64,000 nt of DNA from the NCBI GenBank assembly GCA_030604405.1, contig JAUVVY010000010.1, positions 1 through 64,000 of the forward strand, given 5' to 3'. The translations under genes and the position numbers were made by a program. Source of the stretch: a bacterium. Lineage in GTDB: Bacteria; Armatimonadota; Zipacnadia; Zipacnadales; UBA11051. The notes under the pieces are model-generated. The model saw nothing but the letters and a program-made list of their open reading frames with translations, was not told the origin of the DNA and did not search any database. Below are positions 26,778 to 36,217 of this stretch, piece by piece. The stretch's first letter is position 1; each line of letters starts with the position of its first letter.

Positions 26778-27185
26778 CGTCTTGGCCGAGGAGCCGGCAC
26801 CACGGACGAGCGGGCAATTCACTCAACCTGTCGAGAACGTACGAAACGACCTGACACATTATCGCTTGCAGTTCGTAGCATGTCTGCCGTGGGTGTGTAC
26901 GAGGCTCACAACAAGTGGCAGCCAATTCAGAACTATGGTTGGGAAAGCGAGCAGGTCGCCCCGACGTCTTCAGGGGCGACCTTCGCATGTGGGCCGCCTG
27001 CATCTGAGAAGCTGACAAGGATCTATTCCTGATACACGGGGGTTTTGCGTCTGCCGGGCGTACAGCGCGTCACGGCGAATTGCACATAACGGTTTGCCTG
27101 GTGGTCTTCTCGTCGATAATAGGGCTAGATGAGTGCGCTACGAATGCTACGCGCGGTGGGAAAGCCGAAACACAGGTATCCAGCG
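26778..27185. other. Gap before the prepilin-like gene
   Basis: No supported gene and no member of the repeat families. One perfect hairpin, GGTCGCCCC with GGGGCGACC (26954-26981, 10-nt loop), may act in transcript termination or stability, but no T-run follows. The prepilin frame is open from 27129, so part of this stretch could be coding if the earlier start is used. Confidence 0.5.
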
Positions 27186-27842
27186 ATGAGCAAGGGTTTC
27201 ACGCTGATAGAGCTGCTAGTTGTGATCGCGATCATCGCGATCCTGGCGGCGATACTGTTCCCGGTCTTCGCGCGGGTTCGCGAGAAGGCCAGGCAAACAA
27301 CCTGCCTGTCGAATCTGAAGCAGCTCGGCCTGGCTGCCTATATGTACTCCCAGGACTATGACGAGTGGCTGCCGTACGATGATCTGGACTACGACCAGAG
27401 CGGGGATGACAGCTTCGGGGACGGAACCTGGCGCGGGATGCTTGTGCCCTACTGCAGGAACGCGCAGATCTTCTTCTGCCCCGGCTCGCAGATAGCCAGC
27501 AGAGCTTTCGACGGATCATGGAACGACTACGGCATGAATGCCTCCTACGCGATCAATTACGCCCACTGGCAGCCGGGTAGTCACACCCCGCCGTTCGGCC
27601 AGCCTCTGGCGATGATTGAGGCTGCGTCAAGCTGCATCCTGTTGATGGAAAGCAGCGGGATCCACGAAGTTGCCAACCCCGACGGCGAGGACGCCGTGGC
27701 GTGGGTGCCTGATACGGCATGGGCGTTGCGGCATAACGGCGGTGCCAATTACTACTTTGTGGACGGTCACGCCAAGTGGCTCAAACCGCAGGCGCTTGAC
27801 CCGGCCGGCCGCGACTGGCTCACCACGATCGAAATCGAGTAG
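27186..27842 (+). CDS. Prepilin-type secreted protein with H-X9-DG motif
   Basis: A 218-residue type IV pilin/type II secretion pseudopilin-like protein. The N-terminus [20 protein letters not shown] contains the prepilin peptidase site (G/FTLIE) and the membrane helix, followed by [14 protein letters not shown]. The C-terminal half has [14 protein letters not shown], the H-X9-DG motif of the DUF1559-type family that is highly expanded in Planctomycetes and relatives; the FPVFAR-REKARQT form is typical of Armatimonadota. Function is unknown, probably surface or secretion related. The frame is open from an ATG at 27129; I prefer 27186 because it gives the normal short leader, although neither start has a strong ribosome site. 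Confidence 0.85.
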   Translation: MSKGFTLIELLVVIAIIAILAAILFPVFARVREKARQTTCLSNLKQLGLAAYMYSQDYDEWLPYDDLDYDQSGDDSFGDGTWRGMLVPYCRNAQIFFCPGSQIASRAFDGSWNDYGMNASYAINYAHWQPGSHTPPFGQPLAMIEAASSCILLMESSGIHEVANPDGEDAVAWVPDTAWALRHNGGANYYFVDGHAKWLKPQALDPAGRDWLTTIEIE

Positions 27843-28357
27843 GCTCCCCCGCGTATGGCAATACGTAGTGCGCCCTCAAGTCGTTAACCAAGCTGCAGCA
27901 ACAGGGCGCATGCCATGCGCGCCTGCAACGGCAACGGCGGCCCTCACCCCCTGCCCCTCTCCCGCAGGGAGAGGGGCAACGACAACAGAGTCGGGCAGGA
28001 TGCCCGACCCACGGGATGTTTTGGGGAGACCCCGCCTCCACCAAGGCTTCCGCCTTCGCCAAGGCTATGGCGGACAAGCTCGAGCCACGCGAGAAGCAAA
28101 AGGCATTGTCAGGCTGGAAAGCCTGACCCACGCGGAGGAGGTTAATTGTCGGCCGGGATACGCGAGTCACGTGCCAGAACAAGCAATGCTCTTCTGCAGC
28201 TAGCTATTGACATACACACTCCAAACGACATCCAGCCCCTTGCGCCTGTACTCGTAACGAGCAAGTGAGTAGCTACGCACAAGGAATTGCTGGAGCCGGC
28301 AAAGAAAACTAGATCCAACAAGCCGGAATACGGGAAATCCCGCTTGGGGAGTAAGTC
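27843..28357. repeat. Mosaic repeat block before the second glycosidase gene
   Basis: Contains, in order, AACGGCAACGGCGG (about 27926), a family C hairpin (27954-27976), a linker, a family A hairpin (27990-28015), an AAGGCTATGGCGGACAAGCTCG unit (about 28060) and another family A hairpin (28108-28134). From 28140 to the ribosome site GGGGAG near 28345 I see nothing recognisable. No gene is supported. Confidence 0.7.
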
Positions 28358-29767
28358 ATGTTGCTGAGAGTAGCCGTCATCACACTGTGTGTCATCACCG
28401 TCGTGGCGCAGGCGCAGCTTGAGGTTGACCCCGAATACCCCTACTACTTCCGCGATGGCACCAAGCACGTATATCTGCTCGGTGCGTCCGACCGGCAGGC
28501 GTTCTTCATCTGGCAAAACGAGAAGGGCTTCGACTGGCGGGATTACCTCGAAACGCTGCACGAGTACGGCTTTAACTACGTCAGACAGGATGCGGCCGCG
28601 TGGGGAGGCATTGATGGGCCTGCGGAATATCCGGCGCAGTTGTCAAACCCGGCCTGGGCCTTTGCCCGCACCGGCCCCGGTCTCGCCCGCGATGGGAAAC
28701 CAAAGTTCGACCTGAGGCGCTTTAATGAGCAATACTTCCGCACCAGAATCAGGCCCTTTCTCGCTCGTGCGCGGGAGCTGGATATCTATGTTGAGTTGAC
28801 GCTTTTTGAGCAAACCAGCAAAGGCGGGTGGCGAGGGTGCCTCTACAACGACCGCAATAACGTCAATCAACTGGGCCTGGAGCCGAAGCAACCTGAAGCC
28901 AACGAAGCACTCAATAACCCCGCCCTGCTCGCCATCCAGGAGGCATACGTGACCAAGGTGCTGGCCGAGACCGCCGACTTCGACAATGTAATCTACGAGA
29001 TCGCCAACGAGACCGGCGGCCGAAAATGGGTGACGCACCTGGTCAACTTCATCCACGACCACCCGCAGTATCCATCGCATCTGGTCTCCGCGGGCGAGCA
29101 GTCATCGTCCTTCGATCCCGTCAGCGGGCCAAACGACATCGTGGTGAAGCACCGGGGATGGGGCAAAGGCGGCGGACTGTATGCGAGCGACGCCGACGTC
29201 AAGAACCACCACGACGTGCTGCTGAAGTACCGCGCGGGCAAGCCGGTTACCCACAATGAATTCTTCCTGTACGCGAACCGGAGCACCGATGACCCTAACT
29301 TCGTGCGCAAGATGATGTGGGGCGACTTCACGGCGGGTGGACACGTGAACTTCTACGATTTTGCGCACTGGCGCGGGACCGGTCGGACTAACGAAGACGG
29401 CGAGCCCGCCCGTCCGCCACCGCGAGAAATCCTGGAGGGCGGGCGGCATTTGCGCAACTTCATCGAGCGCGTGCCGTTTTGGGAAATTGCGCCGGCGGAC
29501 GAGTGCGTGACTCCCCCCGGCCCGGACACCCACGCCATGGCCCTGGCGGCTCCTGGGCGCTGTTACGTGATCTATGTGCTGGGAGAGCCGGTGAGGCATA
29601 TCGAGGTCGCGCTACCGGAGGGGGATTACCGGCAGCGATGGTACGATCCGAAAACAGGAGAGCTAAGCGAATTGCCGCCGGTGCAGGCTGCAGACGGCCA
29701 GCTAAGACTAGCGGTGCCGACCTTTGAGCAGGACATCGTGCTGTGGGTCGAAGCTGTGGCAGGATGA
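28358..29767 (+). CDS. Secreted glycoside hydrolase-like TIM-barrel protein
   Basis: A 469-residue exported protein with a signal peptide (MLLRVAVITLCVITVVAQAQ). The start of the mature part, YYFRDGTKHVYLLGASDR, and the following LHEYGFNYVRQD resemble clan GH-A enzymes of the GH5/DUF4038 type. IYEIANETGG carries the expected acid/base Glu218 at the end of a strand; a second conserved Glu could be in HNEFFLYA. The C-terminal 80 residues form a beta-sandwich-like tail. Substrate is unknown. A GGGGAG site precedes the ATG. With the gene at 23260 it suggests extracellular polysaccharide breakdown. Confidence 0.78.
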   Translation: MLLRVAVITLCVITVVAQAQLEVDPEYPYYFRDGTKHVYLLGASDRQAFFIWQNEKGFDWRDYLETLHEYGFNYVRQDAAAWGGIDGPAEYPAQLSNPAWAFARTGPGLARDGKPKFDLRRFNEQYFRTRIRPFLARARELDIYVELTLFEQTSKGGWRGCLYNDRNNVNQLGLEPKQPEANEALNNPALLAIQEAYVTKVLAETADFDNVIYEIANETGGRKWVTHLVNFIHDHPQYPSHLVSAGEQSSSFDPVSGPNDIVVKHRGWGKGGGLYASDADVKNHHDVLLKYRAGKPVTHNEFFLYANRSTDDPNFVRKMMWGDFTAGGHVNFYDFAHWRGTGRTNEDGEPARPPPREILEGGRHLRNFIERVPFWEIAPADECVTPPGPDTHAMALAAPGRCYVIYVLGEPVRHIEVALPEGDYRQRWYDPKTGELSELPPVQAADGQLRLAVPTFEQDIVLWVEAVAG

Positions 29768-30106
29768 GTCGCAAGGTGGGTGGTCAGTGGTCATCTTCGC
29801 CGTGGGCCGGGCACACCCACTCCTTCGGAGTGGGTACCCGGTTCGACGCGGCCCCTGCAGCAGCTACGACAGCGGCCGCCCTCACCCCTTCAATTCCCCT
29901 CTCCCGGCGACGACCAAACAACATAACGGGAAGCCCGGGGTCGCCGGGCAAACGCGCCAACCGCGTCGGCCTCCTGCGACGAGCTGAAGCGGACCGAGTC
30001 GTCTTCCCCCAGTGGTGGCACAGCAGGCGGATGATTCCAAGTTTGCTGCGAGCGAGGGGAAAGCCGTGGCGCCTCAGGCGCCGGATCGTTGCTCCGACCC
30101 GGCGCT
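29768..30106. repeat. Repeat-containing gap with a family D hairpin
   Basis: A family D hairpin (29814-29839: CACCCACTCC-TTCG-GAGTGGGTACCC) and a half copy of family C near 29885-29905 (CCTCACCCCTTCAATTCCCC and CTCTCCC) are present. GGCGCCTCAGGCGCC near 30069 is a short hairpin just past the stop of the minus-strand sigma factor gene. No gene is supported. Confidence 0.6.
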
Positions 30107-31819
30107 TCAACGCGCCTCCTGAGGATACCTCCACAGGAAGACGCCCCGGTCGGCGTACGCCGCCTGCGGAAGCGCAGGCACCAGGCCCCGATCAAAGACC
30201 ATCGGCGTCAGCCACGCGGAAGCCTTCAGGAAGCAGATATGGGCGACATCGGTCGGGAGGCAGTCCTTGAACGAGCATCGCTGCACGGCCTGCTCACGCT
30301 GGGGTTCTATGGCCCCCAGCTTCGGCCCGATTGCCGCGCGCATCTCGCAAAGAAGCTCATACAGCGGAGTGCCAATTCGTTCATCCACGACTGGGATGAG
30401 CAGGCGGTGAGGCTCCTCTTCAGTGATGAAGCGAAACCGGATGAGAGCGTCCAGCACATCGTCGGGCGGGTACTCGGTCACGTCCCTCTCCTTGATCCGG
30501 TTCACCAGCTCGTCACGGGTGCGCGGCCGCTCGTGCATGCTTCTCAGAGGGCGCACGAGCCTCCACAGAAGCGGGTCGTCGCGAACCGGGAACTCTTGCG
30601 CCCTCATGTAGTCAGCCATCTCGGCCTGACCGTCAATGCCGAACCACGTGACGGCCACGAGACACCATCCCTCCATGTCGCCGAAGTCCGACTTGCTGTT
30701 GCCGTAGCCGCTCGGGAGTCCACTCCCGATGGCAGACCCGAACAGGTGGTACTCCCCGGTGTCGGCCCTCTTGGGCCCCGGGAGGCGCGGTGCCAGCCCC
30801 TCAGCTCGCGCGGCTCCGACGGCGGCGCACATCCCCTGCCAGTACACCACTGCCTCCAGGGCGTTCTCAATCGGCGCTTCCCCTCTCGCCTCCTCGGCCA
30901 TCGCGCTCAGCTCGGGCACCCGGCGCTCCAGTTCCGTCATGGCGATGTCTGCGAAGGCCTCCCACCACGGCCGCAGCTCCTCGACATCTGGCGCTGTGAG
31001 GATCGGCGCTCGACAGAGGACCTCGCCGTCTGTGCCCTCGACAACGGAGAGCTGCTCCCAGCGCCGCACCAGCTCCTCAGCACGAGTGCGTGGCACGGCG
31101 GCGAGGGGCGCGGCTTGGGCTATGTCGCCCCTAGGGTAGAGCCGCGCGTAGAGCTGCTTGGATGGCTCGTCCGGGAAGACGCTGCGGGTGTGCCCGTGGC
31201 CACTGATTCCAAAGGATACGGTCATCCTTCCCACCTCCTGACAGAATGAGGGCCTGAGAGAGTGCTTCTGGAGCGTCTCGGCGACTAGATCAGCGATGTC
31301 CTTCTGCATTCTCTGTCTCGCTCGCCGCAATCGCATCTTCGCCGCGGCCGCACTGATGCCCAGGAAGTCACCGATCGCCTGGTGCGACAATCCGTCTATG
31401 TAGTACATTATGACCGCCAGACGGTTCGGCTCAGGAAGCTGCCCGATCATCTCCTCTATGGCGCCTCCGAGCTCCTTGGCGAGCAGCGCCTGATGTGGGC
31501 CTGGCGGGGCGGCTTCCGTGTCCGGGCACGGACCCTGGGATTCGTGCCGACGTGACTCTTTCCTGCGCCAGTCGGCGCATATGGAAGCAACGATTCGGCG
31601 AAGCCACGGACCGAACTTCGCGGGATCCTGCAGATCATCTAGCCGGTAGAAAGCTCGGACGAGCGCTTCCTGGGTCACGTCCTTTGCCTCCTCGAAATCC
31701 CCCAGGAGATGGCAGGCGAGTCCGTAGGCAGCGTGTCGGTAGCGTTCCACCAACACCCCGTAGGCGTCAACGTCGCCTGCGAGCGTACGTTTGACTAGCT
31801 TCTGGTCCCTCAGCGTCAT
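30107..31819 (-). CDS. ECF-type sigma factor with large C-terminal extension
   Basis: A 570-residue protein. Residues about 8-80 are sigma70 region 2 (YGLACHLLGDFEEAKDVTQE, ALVRAFYRLDDLQDPAKFG, WLRRI). Residues about 115-175 are region 4 with a clear helix-turn-helix (SHQAIGDFLGISAAAAKMRL). These two parts would make a normal ECF factor of about 180 residues. Residues about 190-570 are an extra soluble region with no signal peptide or membrane helix. Within it, TRDELVNRIKERDVTEYPPD may be a winged-helix-like segment; otherwise I recognise no domain. ECF factors with C-terminal extensions are known, and the extension usually controls activity. No anti-sigma gene is adjacent, which fits an in-built regulator. 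Confidence 0.82.
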   Translation of the reverse strand: MTLRDQKLVKRTLAGDVDAYGVLVERYRHAAYGLACHLLGDFEEAKDVTQEALVRAFYRLDDLQDPAKFGPWLRRIVASICADWRRKESRRHESQGPCPDTEAAPPGPHQALLAKELGGAIEEMIGQLPEPNRLAVIMYYIDGLSHQAIGDFLGISAAAAKMRLRRARQRMQKDIADLVAETLQKHSLRPSFCQEVGRMTVSFGISGHGHTRSVFPDEPSKQLYARLYPRGDIAQAAPLAAVPRTRAEELVRRWEQLSVVEGTDGEVLCRAPILTAPDVEELRPWWEAFADIAMTELERRVPELSAMAEEARGEAPIENALEAVVYWQGMCAAVGAARAEGLAPRLPGPKRADTGEYHLFGSAIGSGLPSGYGNSKSDFGDMEGWCLVAVTWFGIDGQAEMADYMRAQEFPVRDDPLLWRLVRPLRSMHERPRTRDELVNRIKERDVTEYPPDDVLDALIRFRFITEEEPHRLLIPVVDERIGTPLYELLCEMRAAIGPKLGAIEPQREQAVQRCSFKDCLPTDVAHICFLKASAWLTPMVFDRGLVPALPQAAYADRGVFLWRYPQEAR

Positions 31820-32026
31820 GATGCCACCGGCGTGCGGATGTGGTCTGTCATCTACTAGGACACATCACGGACCACTCAGGTAACGCCCGGACCTCTGAGC
31901 CAGTCGCCACCGGGCGTCCTTCCCGGAGACCCATATTGCTTGGGATGGCGGGCGATTCCCTCACTGCAGGGCCATGCGCAGTCCCTGCAGAATCGACTCC
32001 ATCCAGCGTGACCTTCGATCCTCTGG

Positions 32027-32191
32027 GTGGTGTCTGCAGAATTGAGGCCCTTTGCGCGTTCCTTTCTCGCTCTGCTTGCCCTTCCCTTCCGTGCACGTCT
32101 CTCGATGCAGCTCGAGATCCTCGCTCTACGGCATCAGTTGGCCGCTTATCAGAGGTCCAAGATGCGACCTCGCCTCAAGCCGGCGGATCGG
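32027..32191 (+). pseudogene. Remnant of an integrase-core transposase
   Basis: About 55 codons read LRPFARSFLALLALPFRARL then MQLEILALRHQLAAYQRS and RPRLKPADR. This is the usual N-terminal segment of a common family of DDE integrase-core transposases, in which ALRHQLAVYQR and RPRLKPADR are conserved. After ADR the similarity stops and the catalytic core is absent, so this is a truncated, inactive copy. Confidence 0.7.
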
Positions 32192-32575
32192 ACGACGACC
32201 TGCGACGTCAAACGATCGTGGGCTAACGCGGGGGGGCATACTGCGCATGTGGGGCTACTCAGTCAGCATGTTCGCCGATCTCACAGTCAATGTGATCTGT
32301 TTCTGTGCCCGCAGGAGGAGAAGACGGCTATCTCGTCGAATACACTTATCGACGTGTTCAATAAGCCTGCCGGCGATGCGGACAGCATCATAACCTGAGT
32401 TACTGTTGTGTTCATAAGCCTTGACTTAGGGACACAGCGGGCGAGGCAACGCAACATAATTCGGCTTGCAGACCCGTTCTCGCTGCGTCAACCATCCCTC
32501 TGCTCGGGTGACCTGACACACAGTGTGAAAGACGTTCTTCCCCCTAAATATTTATGTCTTTTATGATTGCATACC

Positions 32576-32823
32576 TCCCGCAGGGAGAGGGGAGAACGAC
32601 AACGACAACAGAGTCGGGCTGCCCTTCGACAAGCTCAGGGCCTACGGGATGCCCGACCCGCCTTCGCCAAGGCTATGGCGGACAAGCCCACGGGATGTTT
32701 TGGGGAGGCCCCGCCTTCGCTAAAGCTTCCGCCTTCGCTGAAGCTATGGCCGACAAGCCCACGGGATAAATAAAAGGCATTGACAGGCTGGAAGCCGCAC
32801 CCACTCCAAACGAGTGGGTACCC
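32576..32823. repeat. Mosaic repeat block with families B, C and D
   Basis: Half of a family C hairpin (32576-32592), a linker, a family B hairpin (32613-32657, GTCGGGCTGCCCTTCGAC to GATGCCCGAC), two units of CTTCGCCAAGGCTATGGCGG type, and a family D hairpin (32798-32823). Confidence 0.75.
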
Positions 32824-32957
32824 GACGCGATAATTAGCTGTGGAAGCGCGTGCCACGCAAGGATAGTTGGAATGGGGCCTCTGATGCGGCAAGGAATCGA
32901 ACTGTATCATGATGAACTATCTGAGCTGAGAAGATCGTGAGCACAGGAGTGCTTGGC

Positions 32958-35900
32958 ATGAGAAAGCGAGTTGCGGGTCTGATCTTGACCGCGATATGCA
33001 GCACAGTGCTGGGGACGGCCTGGCCGGTCTTCGCCCGCCAGGTCTATGTCGAGGGCTACCCCACAAAAGGCACCCCCGAGCAGGAAGAACAATGGTACGA
33101 CCAGCACGTGGAATGGTGCCTGGAACGCATCATGGCATACCCCAAGACTAAAGGGCGGTCCATCAAACGCGCCGTAAGCTGGGGCGGCGGCGGCTCCGAA
33201 ATGATAATCAGCGACGACTGGTATGGCCAGACCCATGTCAGCAAGTCGCAGAAGGTCGCCGATTGGTGGGCCGAGCAGGATGATGAGTACCTCTACGGTC
33301 GCATACCCGCCGATCCGCCGTCGGAGCTGTGCCTGGGATATCACGTCGGCTGCCCCATACATGGCGGGATGCGCGGTACCCTCAGCGCTGACCTGCATCA
33401 GCCATACCACTACCAGTGCAGCCGCGGCAAGGAGTGGTGGTATCCGGGCTGTAAGGTCGAGAACCCGACTAGCGGCGAGGAAGTGACCGTGGTTGATGAC
33501 GGTAACGGATGGACTGCGCCTGAAGGCTTCGCCGGAGCCGGGACGACTTACCATTTCAAGAGAACTTACCCCGCTGACCTGATTAAGAAGTACGTGTGGG
33601 GCGGGCCCTATGGCGGCGAAGTCAACCGCAAAGACCCCTCAGGCTGGCCGCCGGCGCTGGCGCTGAGCATCATGTACGAGACCACCGGCGATGCGAAATA
33701 TGCCCACGCACAGGGCATTCTGCTCAACCGGCTTGCGGAAGTCTATCGCACCTATTACAGGCCACAATACTACCGGCGAGGGAAAGCGACTACCACACGC
33801 AGGAGCCGATGGGCGCAGTTGCACCGCATGTGCCCGGCGAATTTCGAGCCGCAACACATGGAAACCATCAGCATCGCCTATGACCTCGCCTTCGAAGGCA
33901 TCGCGAAAGACCCGTCCATTGTCGAATTCTTCGCCACGAAGGGTGATGCCGACTATAACGGAGACGGAAAGCTGACTCCCGAGGACATCACCTACAATAT
34001 TCAGAAGAACCTGTTCGGCTACATGTATGAACTGATGCACCGCTCGTACCATATGGGGCAGGGCGCTCAGAAAGCCGTGTTTACCATCGCGATGGTCTGT
34101 CAGAACCCGATTATCTTTGCGGACGCGGTCGAGGAACTCAACCTCATGGTGGACAATGAGCACTTCCGCGACGGGATGAATTGGGAGGACAGCTCATCCT
34201 ATCGAGGCTGTTCCAAGGGCTACGTCAATGCCGCAAAGTATCTGGAGGGCTTCTGCGACGGCGAGATTATCAAGGAGCCCTTCGACCTGCTAGGCGACCC
34301 CAACTACAAGCTCAACAAGTATCTGAGCTGCGATCCGCTGCGTTCCTGCGACGGGCGGAAGCTGGCCATCGGTGACAGCGGCAACAGGCGGACCCCCATC
34401 GCCCCCACAGCGCCGGCGGACGGCAAGCTCGCGCAGAGCGTCCTTTTCGATGGGGCCGGCTATGCCATCCTCCGCGCCGGCAAAGACGTCAATACCCGCA
34501 AGCACCTGCTGGTGTATTTTAGCCAATCCAGCAATGCTCACGGACACTGGGACCAGTTGCATCTCCAGCCTGTCGCCTACGGTTACGACCTCTCAATGCA
34601 GATCGGCTACTGGGCCAGCGGCGGTCCGGGCAAGCACCATGCTTTCAACAAGGGCACAGTCAATCACAATACCGTCGAAGTTGACATCAAGGCCCAGAAC
34701 ATGGTCTCGATGGGGACGCTGAAGCTGTACGGCATCACCAATCCGGTCAAGGTCTGCGAGGTCAGCAGCGCCTCAGCCTACGACCAGTGCAGCGTCTATC
34801 GGCGCGTGGCGGCGCTCATAAATGTCGGCCCTGACGAGCACTTCATCGCCGATATCTTCCGCGTCGCCGGCGGCAAGACCCATGACTACCTGTGGCACAG
34901 CCTGGGCGGAGACAATGCGGAGAACTTCGAGATCGCCACGGAGGAGAACGCAACCTTCAGCGTGCAAGAGCATGGCACACTGCTGGGCGAGGACATTGCC
35001 TTCGGGACTGAGAAGCACATAGGCACTTCCGGCTATTCCTGGCTCAAGGACGTGGCGCGGGCGCGTACTGACAAAGGCTGGACGGCGGCCTGGCTTGCCG
35101 ATCCCGAGCAGCAAATCGGGCTGAGACTGCACATGACCGGGGCGCCGGGACGTGAAGTGATAACGTGCAAGGGCGAAGGCTACGGCATTGTCGGCGAAAG
35201 CCCCTGGGATGCCTACACCGTCACCCGCCACCAGAGCGAGACGGAGCCCTGTGTCAGCATCTTCGCTGCGGTCATCGAGCCGCACAAGGGCGAGACCTTC
35301 ATCAGCGATGTGCGCCGGGTGCAGATGGAGCCGTACACGGCCTTACAGCCCGGCCTCGAGCCGGTGGCGATGGTCGTGGAGACCACCCGCGATAAGACCT
35401 TCTACATCCTGCACAATCCGGAGCGCGATACGCCGCGGACGCTGGAGGTGGACGGGCACAGCTTCGAACTCACGGGCCAGTTCGCGACCGTGTGCTTTAC
35501 CGGAGGGAAGTTTGATTACGGGATGCTGGGCAACGGTGAGTGGCTGAGCGTGGACGGCAATAGCATCGAGGCTGAGAGCGTTGTGAGCGGCAGAATAGTG
35601 AGCATTGACGTGGAGAAAAATGTGGTGGAGGTTGAGGCTGAGAAGCCGCTGCAGGTGAAGGCAGTTGACCAAGGCAACGTAACGTTCTACAACCCGGGAT
35701 ACGCGCGTGGTGAGACATTCCCGCTGGCGGGAGTAGAACATCCGGGCGGCAAGCGCTACCGGCTTGACCTGGGCCACACATGGCTGTACGAGGGCCGCGG
35801 CAAGGTGACTTCGGTTGACGCGGAGACGAACACGATGCTCACCATGACAAGCCAGTACAAGCTCTTCTGCGGCATCTGCTACGACGGCAAATGGCTGCGC

Positions 35901-36110
35901 GCATCGGACAAGAATGATGCTGGCGCGTGGCTGCAGATTGAGAACGCGTCGGAGAGTTTCTCCGTCGCCGACGGGGCAAAGTTCACTCTGCAGGAGCCCG
36001 GGTCTGCCGCGAAGATGAAGCCCGGGGATCTGTTCTGGGTCTATTCGATCGCGCCCGGGGACAGCTTCGAGATCGGCAATACGGCCGTGTTAGGGGCCGA
36101 GGATAAATAG
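32958..36110 (+). CDS. Secreted heparinase II/III-like protein, copy 1
   Basis: A 1050-residue exported protein with a signal peptide (MRKRVAGLILTAICSTVLGT, cleaved near VFARQ). The middle part fits the alpha/alpha toroid of polysaccharide lyases. The segment SNAHGHWDQLHLQPVAYGYD with HHAFNKGTVNHNTVEVD matches the heparinase II/III beta-sandwich domain. An EF-hand or dockerin-like motif, DADYNGDGKLTPED, sits near residue 332 and may bind calcium. The C-terminal 250 residues are additional beta-rich modules ending in KMKPGDLFWVYSIAPGDSFE. The substrate may be a uronate-containing polysaccharide, but lyase activity is inferred. I chose 32958 over a GTG at 32937 because of AGGAG at 32945-32949. 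Confidence 0.83.
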   Translation: MRKRVAGLILTAICSTVLGTAWPVFARQVYVEGYPTKGTPEQEEQWYDQHVEWCLERIMAYPKTKGRSIKRAVSWGGGGSEMIISDDWYGQTHVSKSQKVADWWAEQDDEYLYGRIPADPPSELCLGYHVGCPIHGGMRGTLSADLHQPYHYQCSRGKEWWYPGCKVENPTSGEEVTVVDDGNGWTAPEGFAGAGTTYHFKRTYPADLIKKYVWGGPYGGEVNRKDPSGWPPALALSIMYETTGDAKYAHAQGILLNRLAEVYRTYYRPQYYRRGKATTTRRSRWAQLHRMCPANFEPQHMETISIAYDLAFEGIAKDPSIVEFFATKGDADYNGDGKLTPEDITYNIQKNLFGYMYELMHRSYHMGQGAQKAVFTIAMVCQNPIIFADAVEELNLMVDNEHFRDGMNWEDSSSYRGCSKGYVNAAKYLEGFCDGEIIKEPFDLLGDPNYKLNKYLSCDPLRSCDGRKLAIGDSGNRRTPIAPTAPADGKLAQSVLFDGAGYAILRAGKDVNTRKHLLVYFSQSSNAHGHWDQLHLQPVAYGYDLSMQIGYWASGGPGKHHAFNKGTVNHNTVEVDIKAQNMVSMGTLKLYGITNPVKVCEVSSASAYDQCSVYRRVAALINVGPDEHFIADIFRVAGGKTHDYLWHSLGGDNAENFEIATEENATFSVQEHGTLLGEDIAFGTEKHIGTSGYSWLKDVARARTDKGWTAAWLADPEQQIGLRLHMTGAPGREVITCKGEGYGIVGESPWDAYTVTRHQSETEPCVSIFAAVIEPHKGETFISDVRRVQMEPYTALQPGLEPVAMVVETTRDKTFYILHNPERDTPRTLEVDGHSFELTGQFATVCFTGGKFDYGMLGNGEWLSVDGNSIEAESVVSGRIVSIDVEKNVVEVEAEKPLQVKAVDQGNVTFYNPGYARGETFPLAGVEHPGGKRYRLDLGHTWLYEGRGKVTSVDAETNTMLTMTSQYKLFCGICYDGKWLRASDKNDAGAWLQIENASESFSVADGAKFTLQEPGSAAKMKPGDLFWVYSIAPGDSFEIGNTAVLGAEDK

Positions 36111-36127
36111 GACAGGCGAGACCCCCG

Positions 36128-36152
36128 ACCCACTCCTTCGGATTGGGTACCC
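36128..36152. repeat. Family D hairpin after the heparinase gene
   Basis: ACCCACTCC-TTCG-GATTGGGTACCCC, with one mismatch compared with the copy at 29814. It lies 17 bp past the heparinase stop and before the radical SAM cassette. Confidence 0.65.
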
Positions 36153-36217
36153 CAGCGGCGACGGGCAACCTTCGACGAGCTCGGCTCGACCGTTGGGCAA
36201 AGCTCACCGCAGGCAGG

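Larger units (their letters stand above)
31820..32957. other. Degenerate region between the sigma factor and heparinase genes
   Basis: Apart from a transposase remnant (32027-32191) and a block of mosaic repeats (32576-32823), I see no gene here. The short open frames at 31840-32226 and 32052-32393 are out of frame with the remnant and have no recognisable content. The heparinase ribosome site AGGAG is at 32945-32949. Confidence 0.55.

Noticed and set aside
30089..31249. 386-codon open frame on the plus strand
   Set aside because: Antisense to the sigma factor extension. Because that extension is of unknown family I compared both strands; the minus frame continues from the clear sigma domains without a break and is preferred.
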